Shown: positions 24,532-34,595 of the stretch, one piece after another | How the letters are laid out: every line of letters begins with the position of its first letter | Numbering within the stretch: position 1 is the first letter of the stretch | Source: Pseudomonadota bacterium | GTDB lineage: Bacteria; Myxococcota_A; Polyangia; Haliangiales; Haliangiaceae | Reading direction: 5' to 3' | NCBI GenBank assembly: GCA_022360315.1 | Contig: JAKSDA010000189.1 | Coordinates: 1 to 42,037, forward strand | DNA: 42,037 nt | The notes under the pieces: model-generated | What the model was told of the DNA's origin: nothing | What the model saw: only the letters and a program-made list of their open reading frames with translations | The model's database searches: none | Translations under genes and position numbers: made by a program

Positions 24532-26055
24532 TCAGACGCCGGCGAACAGGTCGTTCATGGAGTCGGTCGCCAGATCGGTCACCAGGCGGACGTCGTCGCA
24601 GAAGCGGTCGAGAGATTGCCGACTCGATTCGGCGACGTCCACGACGATGCCGCGGACGCGGAAGCGGTGTTTTTTGCGCTTGTCCTTGATATCTGCGACC
24701 AGCTGATCGGAGACATGGGCGTAGCCATCGGTGATGAATACGATATCACCGCGGCGATAATCCCCGTTGGCCACGGCTTCCAGAGCGCGGCGCATCGGCT
24801 GCTCGAAGTCGGTGCCGCCGCCGGGAAAGTACTCGGCAAAGGACAGCACGTTTTCATCGTGCACAGCAGCGCGGCCGCGTGAGCGACCGGATTTCCCCAG
24901 GAGTTCAACCTCGAAGAGCTGATGGCCAGACGAAAAAACGATGGCCAGGCAGCGTCGCTTTTCGCGCCGGGCGATCTCCATCAAGGTGAGAGCCACGGCT
25001 TTGGCCCACAGCTCTTTGGAGCCGTGCATGGAACCGCTGCCGTCCACACACACCACCATGGGTCCGCGTGATGAGGCGGCGTGAAGCTCGTACTCGAGCA
25101 GTTGGCCCTCGGCCAGACGGCGCAAAAACTCGAGGTGCAACGCCCCCTGATGCCGGGGCAAGCCGAGCAGCTCCGATGGCAAAAGGCGATCGAGATGAGA
25201 GCCGGTGCCCACCGAGTGGAGTTCTTGCGGGCTGCGCACGACCCGTTTGCGACGGGCCTCGAACGCCACCTCGCGAAATGCGCCGACCAGTTTGGCCAAG
25301 AGCTGGAGTTTGCGGCTGCGCATCAGGCGCTCGCCCAGTTCGATCCGCCTGGCCGCTCCGACGCGACCGGGCTGGCCAGCCCCCACACCCATGTTGGTTA
25401 GATGCTCATCTGCATCTTCGAGCTGGCCGGGCAACACACTCAGCTTGAGAGAGACCGATTCGTCGAGTTCACTAGTCAGTTTTTCGGCTAGTTCTTCTTG
25501 TCCGGCGCGAGCCTTTTCGATCCGCTGGCGCAGCTCGTCGATGTCGCCTTTTAAGCTGTCGATCAGGGCCTCGTTTTCATCTTCGCCAAACGCGCCATCG
25601 GGCAATTCGTCGAGGTGAGCGAGTTCGGCCTCCCGCTGGGCCAGCTCTTCCTCGTCGTGGGCGACCGAGGCCGCGTCCAGGAGTCTTTCCGGGCTGAAAT
25701 GAAGCTCCCGCTTCATGGCGACCAGAATGCGGTCGACCAGGCTGGGTAGCGCTGCCGCGCACTCGTCTTCGTCGAGTTCTGTCCGCTTGCGCAACTCGGC
25801 CAGCTCACGGGTCTCAACCACAGCACGAACCAGCCGGCGATTGAGCAATACAGCTGCCGAAAGGTCCTCGCCGGGTCGCTGCACTACATTCAATTTGTAG
25901 AGCACACTGAAGAGATCGCACAAAAGCGGCTCGGCATGGGGCAAGAGGCGTTCAAGCCGGGCTTTTGTGTTCTTGAGCGACGACTTGCGCGACAATAGGC
26001 GCGCGAATACGTCGCGATCGTAGCCGTCACAGACGATGGTGTGGAACTCGGGCAT
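24532..26055 (-). CDS. VWA-domain protein, ViaA-like partner of the MoxR ATPase
   Basis: A 507-residue cytoplasmic protein. The N-terminal 320 residues are helical and strongly charged, with a coiled-coil-like Glu/Leu-rich section. The C-terminal 190 residues are a von Willebrand A domain with the MIDAS motif DGSGSM and a later ITDGY. ViaA in Escherichia coli has the same order and size and works with the AAA+ ATPase RavA. The gene starts six bases after the stop of the MoxR ATPase, so the pair is an operon. Such pairs act as chaperones that insert cofactors or remodel membrane complexes. The client is not evident from the neighbours. Confidence 0.85.
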   Translation of the reverse strand: MPEFHTIVCDGYDRDVFARLLSRKSSLKNTKARLERLLPHAEPLLCDLFSVLYKLNVVQRPGEDLSAAVLLNRRLVRAVVETRELAELRKRTELDEDECAAALPSLVDRILVAMKRELHFSPERLLDAASVAHDEEELAQREAELAHLDELPDGAFGEDENEALIDSLKGDIDELRQRIEKARAGQEELAEKLTSELDESVSLKLSVLPGQLEDADEHLTNMGVGAGQPGRVGAARRIELGERLMRSRKLQLLAKLVGAFREVAFEARRKRVVRSPQELHSVGTGSHLDRLLPSELLGLPRHQGALHLEFLRRLAEGQLLEYELHAASSRGPMVVCVDGSGSMHGSKELWAKAVALTLMEIARREKRRCLAIVFSSGHQLFEVELLGKSGRSRGRAAVHDENVLSFAEYFPGGGTDFEQPMRRALEAVANGDYRRGDIVFITDGYAHVSDQLVADIKDKRKKHRFRVRGIVVDVAESSRQSLDRFCDDVRLVTDLATDSMNDLFAGV

Positions 26056-26061
26056 TGCAGC

Positions 26062-27189
<1,128 letters not shown>

Positions 27190-27308
27190 AACCGGAATGT
27201 TATCACGGGCCGGACCAAAACTGCGAGCGACCTACCAGTCCATTCACGGCAGTCATGGACTGCCGATTTTGCAAATGAATCGAGCTCGAATTTGGCTATT
27301 CTACCGCC

Positions 27309-27674
27309 GTGCAGATCGAAAAGCTCCATCATGTACAGATCACGATCCCGATCGGGGCCGAGAACCAGGCGCGAGGATTCTACTGCGACCTGCTCGGCAT
27401 GCGCGAGACCGAGAAGCCACAGGCATTGCAGTCCCGGGGCGGCTTGTGGCTGGAACTCGGGGATATGACGCTTCACCTGGGTGTCGAGGATGGCGTCGAT
27501 CGCGGGGCCACCAAGGCGCATCTGGGCTATCAAGTCGACGATCTCGACAGTGTGCGGGCGCGCCTTCAAGGAGCTGGCATCGCGATCGCGGACGATGTGG
27601 CCATCCCCGGCCTGCGCCGTCTTTTCATCCGCGATCCGTTTGGCAATCGCATCGAGTTCGTACAGCTGCTTTGA
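27309..27674 (+). CDS. VOC-superfamily (glyoxalase/dioxygenase fold) protein
   Basis: A 121-residue single-domain protein with the typical N-terminal LHHVQITIP, GFYCDLLGMRE, a central HLGYQVDD and the C-terminal IRDPFGNRIEFVQLL. His and Glu in these motifs are the usual metal ligands. Members isomerise, cleave or bind small molecules such as methylglyoxal adducts, or confer resistance to small drugs; the substrate cannot be told. Start is GTG 27309, the only start that keeps the first strand. There is no ribosome site, and a TATTCT lies six bases upstream, which suggests a leaderless transcript. It diverges from the RavA-like gene. Confidence 0.85.
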   Translation: MQIEKLHHVQITIPIGAENQARGFYCDLLGMRETEKPQALQSRGGLWLELGDMTLHLGVEDGVDRGATKAHLGYQVDDLDSVRARLQGAGIAIADDVAIPGLRRLFIRDPFGNRIEFVQLL

Positions 27675-28084
27675 GCGTTGAGCTATTTCGCCCGGCGAAT
27701 GTTGCCGAGGAGCATCGGACGATCGCAACCACGTTGCAGTTCAGTGTACCCAGTGCAATCTGGATTTGAAGCGGCGGTCATCGGCTCTCACCGAATGTTC
27801 TCCAGCACCAGTGATAGCTCACCCTCGGCGTATTGTGGGGGAACAAAGTCGCCCCCATGACATTGCTGTGACCGTACACGGCATCCATGCCCCCACAGAA
27901 ACGTCCCAGCTGCTCGGTCGCCGTCCATGCGATCTGATACCTGCCGTACGAACAATGCCGACAAGGGTACCCGACCTTGACTGCTGTCCATATAGAACCG
28001 TTTTCACCAGCGCAACAACATCATTTAACTAATTTAAAACACTGCCAAAAAAGGCGGAACGAAATTTGCTGATTACGCGGCGGC
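27675..28084. other. Intergenic region, no confident gene
   Basis: About 410 bases. A minus-strand open frame at 27788-27991 (67 codons) ends in a sequence with some protein-like character (GGDFVPPQYAEGELSLVL) but has no recognisable family and no ribosome site; it may be a gene remnant. The last 70 bases before the DUF3604 gene are AT-rich (TTTAACTAATTTAAAACAC), a likely promoter zone. Confidence 0.4.
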
Positions 28085-30064
28085 ATGAGATCTGAACACG
28101 CATACTTCATCGCCTGGTTTTTGCTGATATCCAGCGGGTGCCAGGGCAGCGACCGAATTGACGATGCCACCCAGCCGCAAGCGCCAGCATTGATCGGGGC
28201 TGAGACCATCGGTCGGTGCAACCATTTTGACCCGGCGCGTCAGCCGCTATTTGGTGACCTGCACGTCCACACGTCGTATTCGTTCGACGCCTATCTATTC
28301 GGTACGCGCAACGATCCCGATACTGCGTACGAGTTTGCCAGGGGCAAGGCCATTGGCCTGCCGCCTTACGATCAGGATGGCAATCCAACTCGCTCGGCAA
28401 AGCTCGATCGACCACTTGATTTCGCAGCTGCGACCGATCATTCCGAATTTCTCGGCGAGGTATCGATGTGCACCACGCCAGACGCGATTGGCTACGACTC
28501 GCTGACCTGCCAAACATACCGCGCCTCGCCGTTGCTGGCGTTTGCCCTGTGGGGCGCGCGCGGCCCGGCCAGTACCGACCCGGAGCGATTTCCCATGTGC
28601 GGTGTGGGCGGTTACCGCTGCACCTCGGCAGCGGCCCGGGTTTGGCGGGAGAGTCGAGACGCGGCCAACCGCCATTACGACACCAGCCCCGATTGCGCGT
28701 TCACCTCGCTGATCGGCTACGAATGGACTGGAACCCCCGGCGGCAGCAATCTTCACCGCAACGTGATCTTTGCCAATGATCTGGTGCCGTCGACGCCGAC
28801 GAGCTATTTCGAACAGAGCACGGCAAACGGCCTGTGGACCGAGCTTCGCGCCCAGTGCGGCGGCACCGAGTCGGATCATTCGGACTGCGATGTTCTCGCC
28901 ATCCCACACAACTCCAACGCCAGTAACGGGCGCATGTTCACGCCCCCCGAGACCCTAGAAGAGGCCGAGTTGCGCTCTCGTCTCGAGCCTCTGGTCGAGA
29001 TCATTCAGCACAAGGGAGCGTCCGAGTGCAGTCCGGAATTTAGCATGGGGGCTCCCGATGAATTGTGCGATTTCGAATTGATCAACGAAGACGCGCCGCT
29101 ATGTACAGAACCGGGGCAGCCCCAGGGCTGCCGGGCACCGAATAATTACCTGCGCAACACCCTCGGGCAGGGATTGATCGAGGAGCAACTATGGGGCCGC
29201 AATCCCTTTCAGCTGGGCGTCATTGCGAGTACTGATACCCACAACGCGAGTCCGGGCAATACGGCCGAAAACACCTATCAAGGCCATGTTGGTACCCAGG
29301 ACGCCAATCCCAACGTCAATACCAATTTTAGCCCCGGCGGCCTGGCAGTGGTATGGGCAGAAGAGAATTCGCGCCCGGCCATTTTTGCCGCCCTGGCGCG
29401 GCGAGAAACCTATGGTACCAGCGGTACCCGGCCCATCGTGCGTTTCTTTGCCGGTTGGGATTATCCCGCCGACCTGTGCGAGCGGACCGATCTGGTCGAG
29501 ATCGGGTATCGAGACGGCGTACCCATGGGTGGCACACTGCCCCGAGCTACCTCGAGCGCGCCGAGCTTTGTCGCCTGGGCCGCCCGTGACCCGGGCACGC
29601 CATGTGACTCGACCAGTTCCGAGACCTGCGAGCCCAATAGCCCGAAGCATCGCGGTACTCCGCTCCAGCGCATCCAGCTCATCAAGGTATGGCTCGAGGA
29701 CGGCGAGGCCCGCGAGCAGGTCTACGACATCGCTGGCAACCCGGACCACAGTGCCGGCGTCGACACCGCGACCTGCCAGCTCACCGGACCGGATACCCAT
29801 GACTCGTTGTGCTCGACCTGGTCTGATCCCGATTTCGACCCCAACCAGCCAGCTCTTTATTATCTGCGCGTGTTGGAAAATCCGTCCTGCCGGTGGCAGA
29901 CCTACAAATGCGTCGAGGCCGGTATCGACTGTGATGGCTATGTGCCGACAGAATACGAGTTCTGTTGCGATGCCGACCTGCCGGCCACGGTGCAGGAGCG
30001 GGCCTGGACCTCTCCGATCTGGTATGCGCCCCAGGCCAGCACCGAGTCAAGAGGTACCCGATGA
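28085..30064 (+). CDS. DUF3604 lipoprotein, predicted metal-dependent hydrolase
   Basis: A 659-residue protein with a lipoprotein signal (FIAWFLLISSGC, Cys at about residue 19) and the DUF3604 domain. It opens with FGDLHVHTSYSFDAY, a PHP-type metal-binding motif, then DFAAATDHSEFLGE, and later AIPHNSNAS and ASTDTHNASPG. These His/Asp motifs are typical of a PHP-like phosphoesterase or hydrolase fold. The substrate is unknown. Its stop overlaps the ATG of the PpiC gene (ATGA), and HupE/UreJ follows; this trio recurs together in many marine and soil bacteria (from memory), suggesting a joint function at the envelope. Confidence 0.92.
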   Translation: MRSEHAYFIAWFLLISSGCQGSDRIDDATQPQAPALIGAETIGRCNHFDPARQPLFGDLHVHTSYSFDAYLFGTRNDPDTAYEFARGKAIGLPPYDQDGNPTRSAKLDRPLDFAAATDHSEFLGEVSMCTTPDAIGYDSLTCQTYRASPLLAFALWGARGPASTDPERFPMCGVGGYRCTSAAARVWRESRDAANRHYDTSPDCAFTSLIGYEWTGTPGGSNLHRNVIFANDLVPSTPTSYFEQSTANGLWTELRAQCGGTESDHSDCDVLAIPHNSNASNGRMFTPPETLEEAELRSRLEPLVEIIQHKGASECSPEFSMGAPDELCDFELINEDAPLCTEPGQPQGCRAPNNYLRNTLGQGLIEEQLWGRNPFQLGVIASTDTHNASPGNTAENTYQGHVGTQDANPNVNTNFSPGGLAVVWAEENSRPAIFAALARRETYGTSGTRPIVRFFAGWDYPADLCERTDLVEIGYRDGVPMGGTLPRATSSAPSFVAWAARDPGTPCDSTSSETCEPNSPKHRGTPLQRIQLIKVWLEDGEAREQVYDIAGNPDHSAGVDTATCQLTGPDTHDSLCSTWSDPDFDPNQPALYYLRVLENPSCRWQTYKCVEAGIDCDGYVPTEYEFCCDADLPATVQERAWTSPIWYAPQASTESRGTR

Positions 30065-31017
30065 GCGGGGGCAAGAAGGCGATCCGCGGCATTCTGCGCC
30101 AACCCGCACTGCATTTTGCACTCATCGGTGTCGCCATCTTCGCGATACACGGCTGGCTGCGCAGCGGATCGGGAGCTGAATCGTCGATCGAGGATTGGCG
30201 CGACATCGTGATTTCCGGCGAGTTCATCACCGGGCTGCGCCACGATCATCGCCGTCGCACCGGAGTCGACCTGTCGCCCGAAGAGCAAACTCACCACATT
30301 TACGAGTTTGTGCGCCAGGAGGTCCTGTTTCGCGAGGCGATCGCGCTCGGACTCGACCGAGCCGATCTGGTCATTCGCCGGCGCCTGGTACAAAAAATGG
30401 AATTCCTTGTGCGCGACATGGCCGGGGACGAGGATCCCACCGAGGCCGAGTTGCGCGAGTATCTAGCCGAACATGCCGACGATTTCCGAATTCCAGCCAA
30501 CGTGGGATTTCGCCACATTTTTGTCGCAAGCGGCGGCAACTGGCAACACGCCCGCAACATAGCCGACAAACTCGCTGGCCTGCCCGACCTGGGATCGATA
30601 TCTCCGCTGCCCGGCGATCCCTTTCCTCTCGGCAGCGAGTTTGTCTCGTCTCCAGTGTCCAGGCTCGAACGAGGTTTCGGCAGCGAATTTGTCGCCGCCC
30701 TGCGCGCACTTCGGCCCGGCCAATGGTCGCGGCCGATCCGTTCTCAGTACGGCTGGCATCTGGTCTGGGTCACCACTCACTCCCGCTCGCGACTGCCCAC
30801 ACTGGCAGAAATTCGCGATCGGGTCGCCAACGACTGGCGCAAAACCCGCCGTGCCGAGGCGCAAACGCGCCATTTGAGCGATCTCATGGCACGCTACCAC
30901 GTCCGCATCGAAGAACCCGCAGATCGACCGGGCGGCCAGGAGTTCGATCGACAGAGCGATCGACAGCTTAACCGAAATATCGGCCGTGCAACCGCACTGT
31001 CGGCGACGTTGCCCTAA
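30061..31017 (+). CDS. Membrane-anchored PpiC-type peptidyl-prolyl isomerase
   Basis: A 318-residue protein starting at ATG 30061, overlapping the DUF3604 stop by four bases. A single N-terminal membrane segment (LHFALIGVAIFAIHGWL) anchors it with the rest in the periplasm. A helical chaperone-like section (about 50-140) precedes a parvulin domain with VGFRHIFVAS and the C-terminal IRSQYGWHLVWV. It probably helps fold the neighbouring secreted proteins. The last 40 residues are rich in Arg, Gln and Asp and look disordered. Confidence 0.88.
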   Translation: MSGGKKAIRGILRQPALHFALIGVAIFAIHGWLRSGSGAESSIEDWRDIVISGEFITGLRHDHRRRTGVDLSPEEQTHHIYEFVRQEVLFREAIALGLDRADLVIRRRLVQKMEFLVRDMAGDEDPTEAELREYLAEHADDFRIPANVGFRHIFVASGGNWQHARNIADKLAGLPDLGSISPLPGDPFPLGSEFVSSPVSRLERGFGSEFVAALRALRPGQWSRPIRSQYGWHLVWVTTHSRSRLPTLAEIRDRVANDWRKTRRAEAQTRHLSDLMARYHVRIEEPADRPGGQEFDRQSDRQLNRNIGRATALSATLP

Positions 31018-31022
31018 CCGGG

Positions 31023-32069
31023 ATGAGTTTGATGAACCGGATCAACCACCACCACATGACAAAAACCGGCACGGTCGCCCGCTGGAGTGGGCCAATCGGC
31101 GTGCTGTCGATTTTGGTCGTGATCTTGACCGCGCTGCCGCGATCAGGCCATGCCCATGGCCTGGCACCGGCGCTGCTCGATATTGCCGAGGGCACAGATG
31201 GGCGCTTCGAGGTCTCCTTTACCGCTCCCGCTGCCAGTGCATCCCAACTCGAACTGCAATGGCCGCAGACGTGCACTGCTGGCACAAGCGGGCGTCGGTC
31301 TCACAACGATGGAACGGTGATCGCACGTCACGACCTCGACTGCGGCTCGGCGGGTCTTCTCGGCAAGAGGATCGCGATCGCCGGCCTGGCCGTGACCCGC
31401 ACCGAGGTCTTAGTTCGCATCACCTGGCACGACGGTCACGCAGTCACAGCGGTCCTCCACTCCACCAACCCGACCTACATGGTACCCGAACGGACGACAG
31501 CCGGGGCTCTTGTCCTCTCGTACCTGTTTCTCGGTATCGAGCACATCCTACTGGGCATCGATCACCTGCTTTTTGTACTCGGCCTGCTGATGTTGATCGA
31601 CTGGCGCAAACAGCTTCTGCTCACCATCACAGCGTTCACCGTCGGGCACAGCGTCACGCTCTCGATCGCGATCCTCGGCACGGTCGCGGTGCCAACCGCA
31701 CCTGTCGAGGCAATCATCGCGCTCAGTATCGTATTTTTGGCCGTGGAGATCGTTCGTGCCGATCCGGCATCGCCGGTGCGCCGGGCCCCCTGGTCGGTAG
31801 CAGCCGGATTTGGTCTTCTCCACGGCTTTGGCTTTGCCGGTGCCCTGACCGGGATAGGGCTGCCGGACGGCGAGGTTGCCGAAGCATTGTTTTTATTTAA
31901 TCTCGGTGTCGAGATCGGACAGCTATTGTTCGTGGGCGTTGTTGCCATCATCGTTATGAGCGCCGGCAAGGTAGTGCGAACTACCCGCGGGATGATGCTC
32001 GCCTCTGCCTATGCGATTGGATCGCTGGCTGCGTTTTGGGCTCTGGACAGAATACTCGAGATCGGTTGA
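31023..32069 (+). CDS. HupE/UreJ-family membrane protein
   Basis: A 348-residue protein. After a signal segment (GVLSILVVILTALP) comes a periplasmic beta domain of about 130 residues, then six to seven membrane helices in the C-terminal half with the His-rich HupE/UreJ motifs FLGIEHILLGIDHLLF, FTVGHSVTLS and LLHGFGFAGAL. HupE/UreJ proteins are thought to move nickel or a related metal across the membrane. No hydrogenase or urease gene is nearby, so the substrate here is open. Start ATG 31023 is five bases after the PpiC stop; a later ATG (31056) is also possible. Confidence 0.88.
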   Translation: MSLMNRINHHHMTKTGTVARWSGPIGVLSILVVILTALPRSGHAHGLAPALLDIAEGTDGRFEVSFTAPAASASQLELQWPQTCTAGTSGRRSHNDGTVIARHDLDCGSAGLLGKRIAIAGLAVTRTEVLVRITWHDGHAVTAVLHSTNPTYMVPERTTAGALVLSYLFLGIEHILLGIDHLLFVLGLLMLIDWRKQLLLTITAFTVGHSVTLSIAILGTVAVPTAPVEAIIALSIVFLAVEIVRADPASPVRRAPWSVAAGFGLLHGFGFAGALTGIGLPDGEVAEALFLFNLGVEIGQLLFVGVVAIIVMSAGKVVRTTRGMMLASAYAIGSLAAFWALDRILEIG

Positions 32070-32091
32070 GTTGGTTGTTCGGAAACGGTAC

Positions 32092-32778
32092 TCAGTCCCC
32101 CTGGTCGCACTCGGCCTGTCGAGCTTGTTCGTCCCGTCGAGCTCGCTCGGTCTGGCGAGCTCGACGGCGTTTTGCCTTTCGGTTCTTGCCGTGGCGAAAC
32201 AGCCATTTGACTGACATATAGCTACTCACTCCCAGTGCCGCGGCCAGCCCGACTCCGGTGGCCAGCGACGCTCCCGCAGCAGCAGTAACCGCCAGGGCGG
32301 CCACCGGGATTCCAGCGCCGACCAAGTTGGCTGTGGTTTTGGCATCACTCGGGCCTTTGCCTCGAACCCGCCAGTTGTCGACATAGCGAAATACCAGGGC
32401 AGCCTGGCCGCGAGGAATGTCCAGTTTATCGGCCAGACTCATGAGTTCGCCCGACTCCGAACAGTCGAGGTCTCGATCTGCACAAGCAATCGCGACCGCA
32501 TCGACCAGAAGTGCATAACGCATCTGGCTCGCGCTCAGCCGGTCGACGATTTCTTCGAGCGCGCCGCCGTCGGGCGAGCGAGCTGCAGCCATGACCTGTT
32601 CTGTACCCCGGTCCGACAACTCGAGACTCGTGCACATGTCTCGCAGGCGTTCGAGTTCATCTTCAGTGGTATGATGATCGGCAGCGGCCATGGATGCGAC
32701 CGCAATGAGATAATCGATCCGTTCCGCCTCGCTGATATCGAGGGCCGGATGGTGCGAGTTGGGTACAATCGCAGCCAT
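32092..32778 (-). CDS. TerB-like protein with hydrophobic C-terminal segment
   Basis: A 228-residue product from ATG 32778 (a longer start at 32817 adds 13 residues). Residues 15-135 are helical and match the TerB type (YLIAVASMAAADHHTTEDEL and a second acidic block, CADRDLDCSESGELM). TerB domains occur in tellurite resistance and in envelope stress proteins, and some bind calcium. A Gly/Ala-rich hydrophobic stretch at about 150-185 could span the membrane. The C-terminus is a run of Arg/Lys/Glu residues. It is the last gene of a minus-strand run that begins with the sigma factor. Confidence 0.72.
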   Translation of the reverse strand: MAAIVPNSHHPALDISEAERIDYLIAVASMAAADHHTTEDELERLRDMCTSLELSDRGTEQVMAAARSPDGGALEEIVDRLSASQMRYALLVDAVAIACADRDLDCSESGELMSLADKLDIPRGQAALVFRYVDNWRVRGKGPSDAKTTANLVGAGIPVAALAVTAAAGASLATGVGLAAALGVSSYMSVKWLFRHGKNRKAKRRRARQTERARRDEQARQAECDQGD

Positions 32779-32873
32779 GACCGGCCCATGGTAACACGGG
32801 GTCTGTTCCGGTCCCATAGCCTACATACGGTCGCACCGGAAAGGATGCAATGTGACGGGCGCGGCCCGACCGC

Positions 32874-33338
32874 TCAAATTTGCGGGGTGCTGCCTGGACT
32901 GGTTGCCGGAACATGTCGGTTGCCGGGATCCGCGGCCTCTCGACCACCCCGCTGCTGCCTGGCCGAATTCGTCCAGCCCTTACTGGCCATACAGGTGTGG
33001 AAAATCTCCTCGCTGGCCTTGTTCTCGATCGAGTGTAGTGAATACGGTTTGTTCTGGACCTGGCTCGCGAGCGCCGGACGCGGATGGCCCTTGGCTGCGG
33101 CCTCGGCAGACCTGGTGATGCCTCGCGATGGGCCGTTTTGCGATTCGTAGATGAAGCCGCTGTATGTGTCCACATACACGGCAGCTGGCAAGGGCTGTAA
33201 CGTCATCTCTTGACATTGTTTTTTGTCGACTTCGAGCCGGGATTGCGCCTGAGTTCCGCGCAGTGTCTGGTGTTGCCACGCGTCATGCACGCAACCAGCT
33301 ACTAGCACAACGATCGATAAAGTGAGTATCTTTGCCAT
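32874..33338 (-). CDS. Small predicted lipoprotein
   Basis: A 154-residue protein with a lipoprotein signal (MAKILTLSIVVLVAGC). Two Cys residues that may form a disulfide (KKQCQEM and HTCMASKGW) frame the central part; the C-x-x-x-KGW end is common in small envelope lipoproteins. The last 30 residues are low-complexity. No function is known. It lies 42 bases after the zinc finger-TonB gene on the same strand and may be cotranscribed. Confidence 0.72.
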   Translation of the reverse strand: MAKILTLSIVVLVAGCVHDAWQHQTLRGTQAQSRLEVDKKQCQEMTLQPLPAAVYVDTYSGFIYESQNGPSRGITRSAEAAAKGHPRPALASQVQNKPYSLHSIENKASEEIFHTCMASKGWTNSARQQRGGREAADPGNRHVPATSPGSTPQI

Positions 33339-33380
33339 TGGTTTGCCCTCGTCTTTGCCTTTGAACTTCTATTGCCGTCT

Positions 33381-34595
33381 CTATCGCTGTCTCGGGGTGA
33401 GCGTTGGCTTCGGGACAGAGGATTTTTGAAAGCGGCGTTTTGCTCGATATATGATCGTGACCATCGTGCACACGGCCACCGGTTTTCCGTCCAGGAGATA
33501 TGGTCTGTAGTTCCATTGATTCATCTCTCTCCGAATCTTGCGATCGTAGGCCGGATACTCGGTCGATTTGACGATCCGCAATCTCCGGACGTGGCCTTTT
33601 TTCGACAGACACATCTCTACCACGGCATCCAGCTGGGGTAATCCGGCATCGTTGAGCCGAGCCTTGGTCTCCTCATCGGGCAGAATATTTGTTTCTCCTG
33701 CTGTACGCTTTTGCTCGATCGCGACGTGGGGGACATAAAGCGGTTTCGGTGGAGCCGGAGGTATCATGGCTTCGAGTACGCCACCGGGTATGCCCTGCAA
33801 CGAGCCGCCCGCCCTACCACCGACGACCCCACCGGGAATTCCTCCGGCCACGCCGCCCGGGACGCCATTGCCGCCGCTCTCGGCTGCGGGATCGTCTTCG
33901 CTCTCGGCGTAAACATCGGCATAGACCGCGATCTCGCTGTCCGCTCCATCGCCGGGTAGGTCGTCGGTTTGTCTGGCCGGCTGAGCCATCCGATCGCGGA
34001 CAATGGATTTCTTTGCCCGGTTCGGCCGGTCGCCCGGGCCTGCCGGTGGGCGCGGCGCCACTGCGGGCAGAAGTACCTCGGGTGTGGTTTCGGCCGGAAG
34101 ACGAGCCATTTCGATCGAGTTTATTTGAGAGATCATCCGCTTGGGTGGAATGAGCCTGTCGACCACCCACGCTCCCCGCACGACCAGCCCGATCAGCAAT
34201 GCGGCGTGCACCGCGATCGACGCTGCAATGAGCGTGGACCGCAGTCTGCTCGGCTGTGGAGTCCTAGCTCCAATGTAATTGGTGAACATCGGCTGCTCTC
34301 TCGATTCGTCGCCAGCAGGCTCGATCGCCAGTGCGTTGTTCGGCCTATCCAGTTCTCGAGTCCACCGCAACATGGCGGCAGCGTCGTCTGCAACCGCCTG
34401 CTCGGTGACGTCATCCAGAGCATCGCCCTCGAATCCCCCCGCCGCCGAGGTCAAAAATGTCTCCCGACAAAGAGCACAGGAGTCGAGATGCTCATCGAGA
34501 GCGTCCGCGTCGACCGACGTGGCAACTCCGTCGAGCGATGCTGCGATCAACAGACTGATGCGATCGCATTCGCTTGTATGCACAGAAATACTCAC
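33381..34595 (-). CDS. Zinc-finger anti-sigma-like protein fused to a TonB C-terminal domain
   Basis: A 404-residue product from GTG 34595, which overlaps the sigma factor stop (GTGA). The N-terminal 50 residues carry an anti-sigma zinc finger, His36-x3-Cys40-x2-Cys43 (EHLDSCALC). A membrane span lies at about 121-139. A Pro-rich section and a Gly-rich section (VPGGVAGGIPGG and similar) follow, and the last 85 residues form a TonB-type C-terminal domain (YDRKIRREMNQWNYRPYLL). The zinc finger should bind the adjacent sigma factor in the cytoplasm, while the TonB part would reach the outer membrane. Such fusions are seen in myxobacteria. Whether it moves energy or only signals is not clear. Confidence 0.85.
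   Translation of the reverse strand: MSISVHTSECDRISLLIAASLDGVATSVDADALDEHLDSCALCRETFLTSAAGGFEGDALDDVTEQAVADDAAAMLRWTRELDRPNNALAIEPAGDESREQPMFTNYIGARTPQPSRLRSTLIAASIAVHAALLIGLVVRGAWVVDRLIPPKRMISQINSIEMARLPAETTPEVLLPAVAPRPPAGPGDRPNRAKKSIVRDRMAQPARQTDDLPGDGADSEIAVYADVYAESEDDPAAESGGNGVPGGVAGGIPGGVVGGRAGGSLQGIPGGVLEAMIPPAPPKPLYVPHVAIEQKRTAGETNILPDEETKARLNDAGLPQLDAVVEMCLSKKGHVRRLRIVKSTEYPAYDRKIRREMNQWNYRPYLLDGKPVAVCTMVTIIYRAKRRFQKSSVPKPTLTPRQR

Noticed and set aside
27788..27991. Small gene of 67 codons on the minus strand
   Set aside because: Only the C-terminal part looks protein-like, and there is no ribosome site, family or second supporting feature. Recorded only as a possible remnant in the intergenic entry.
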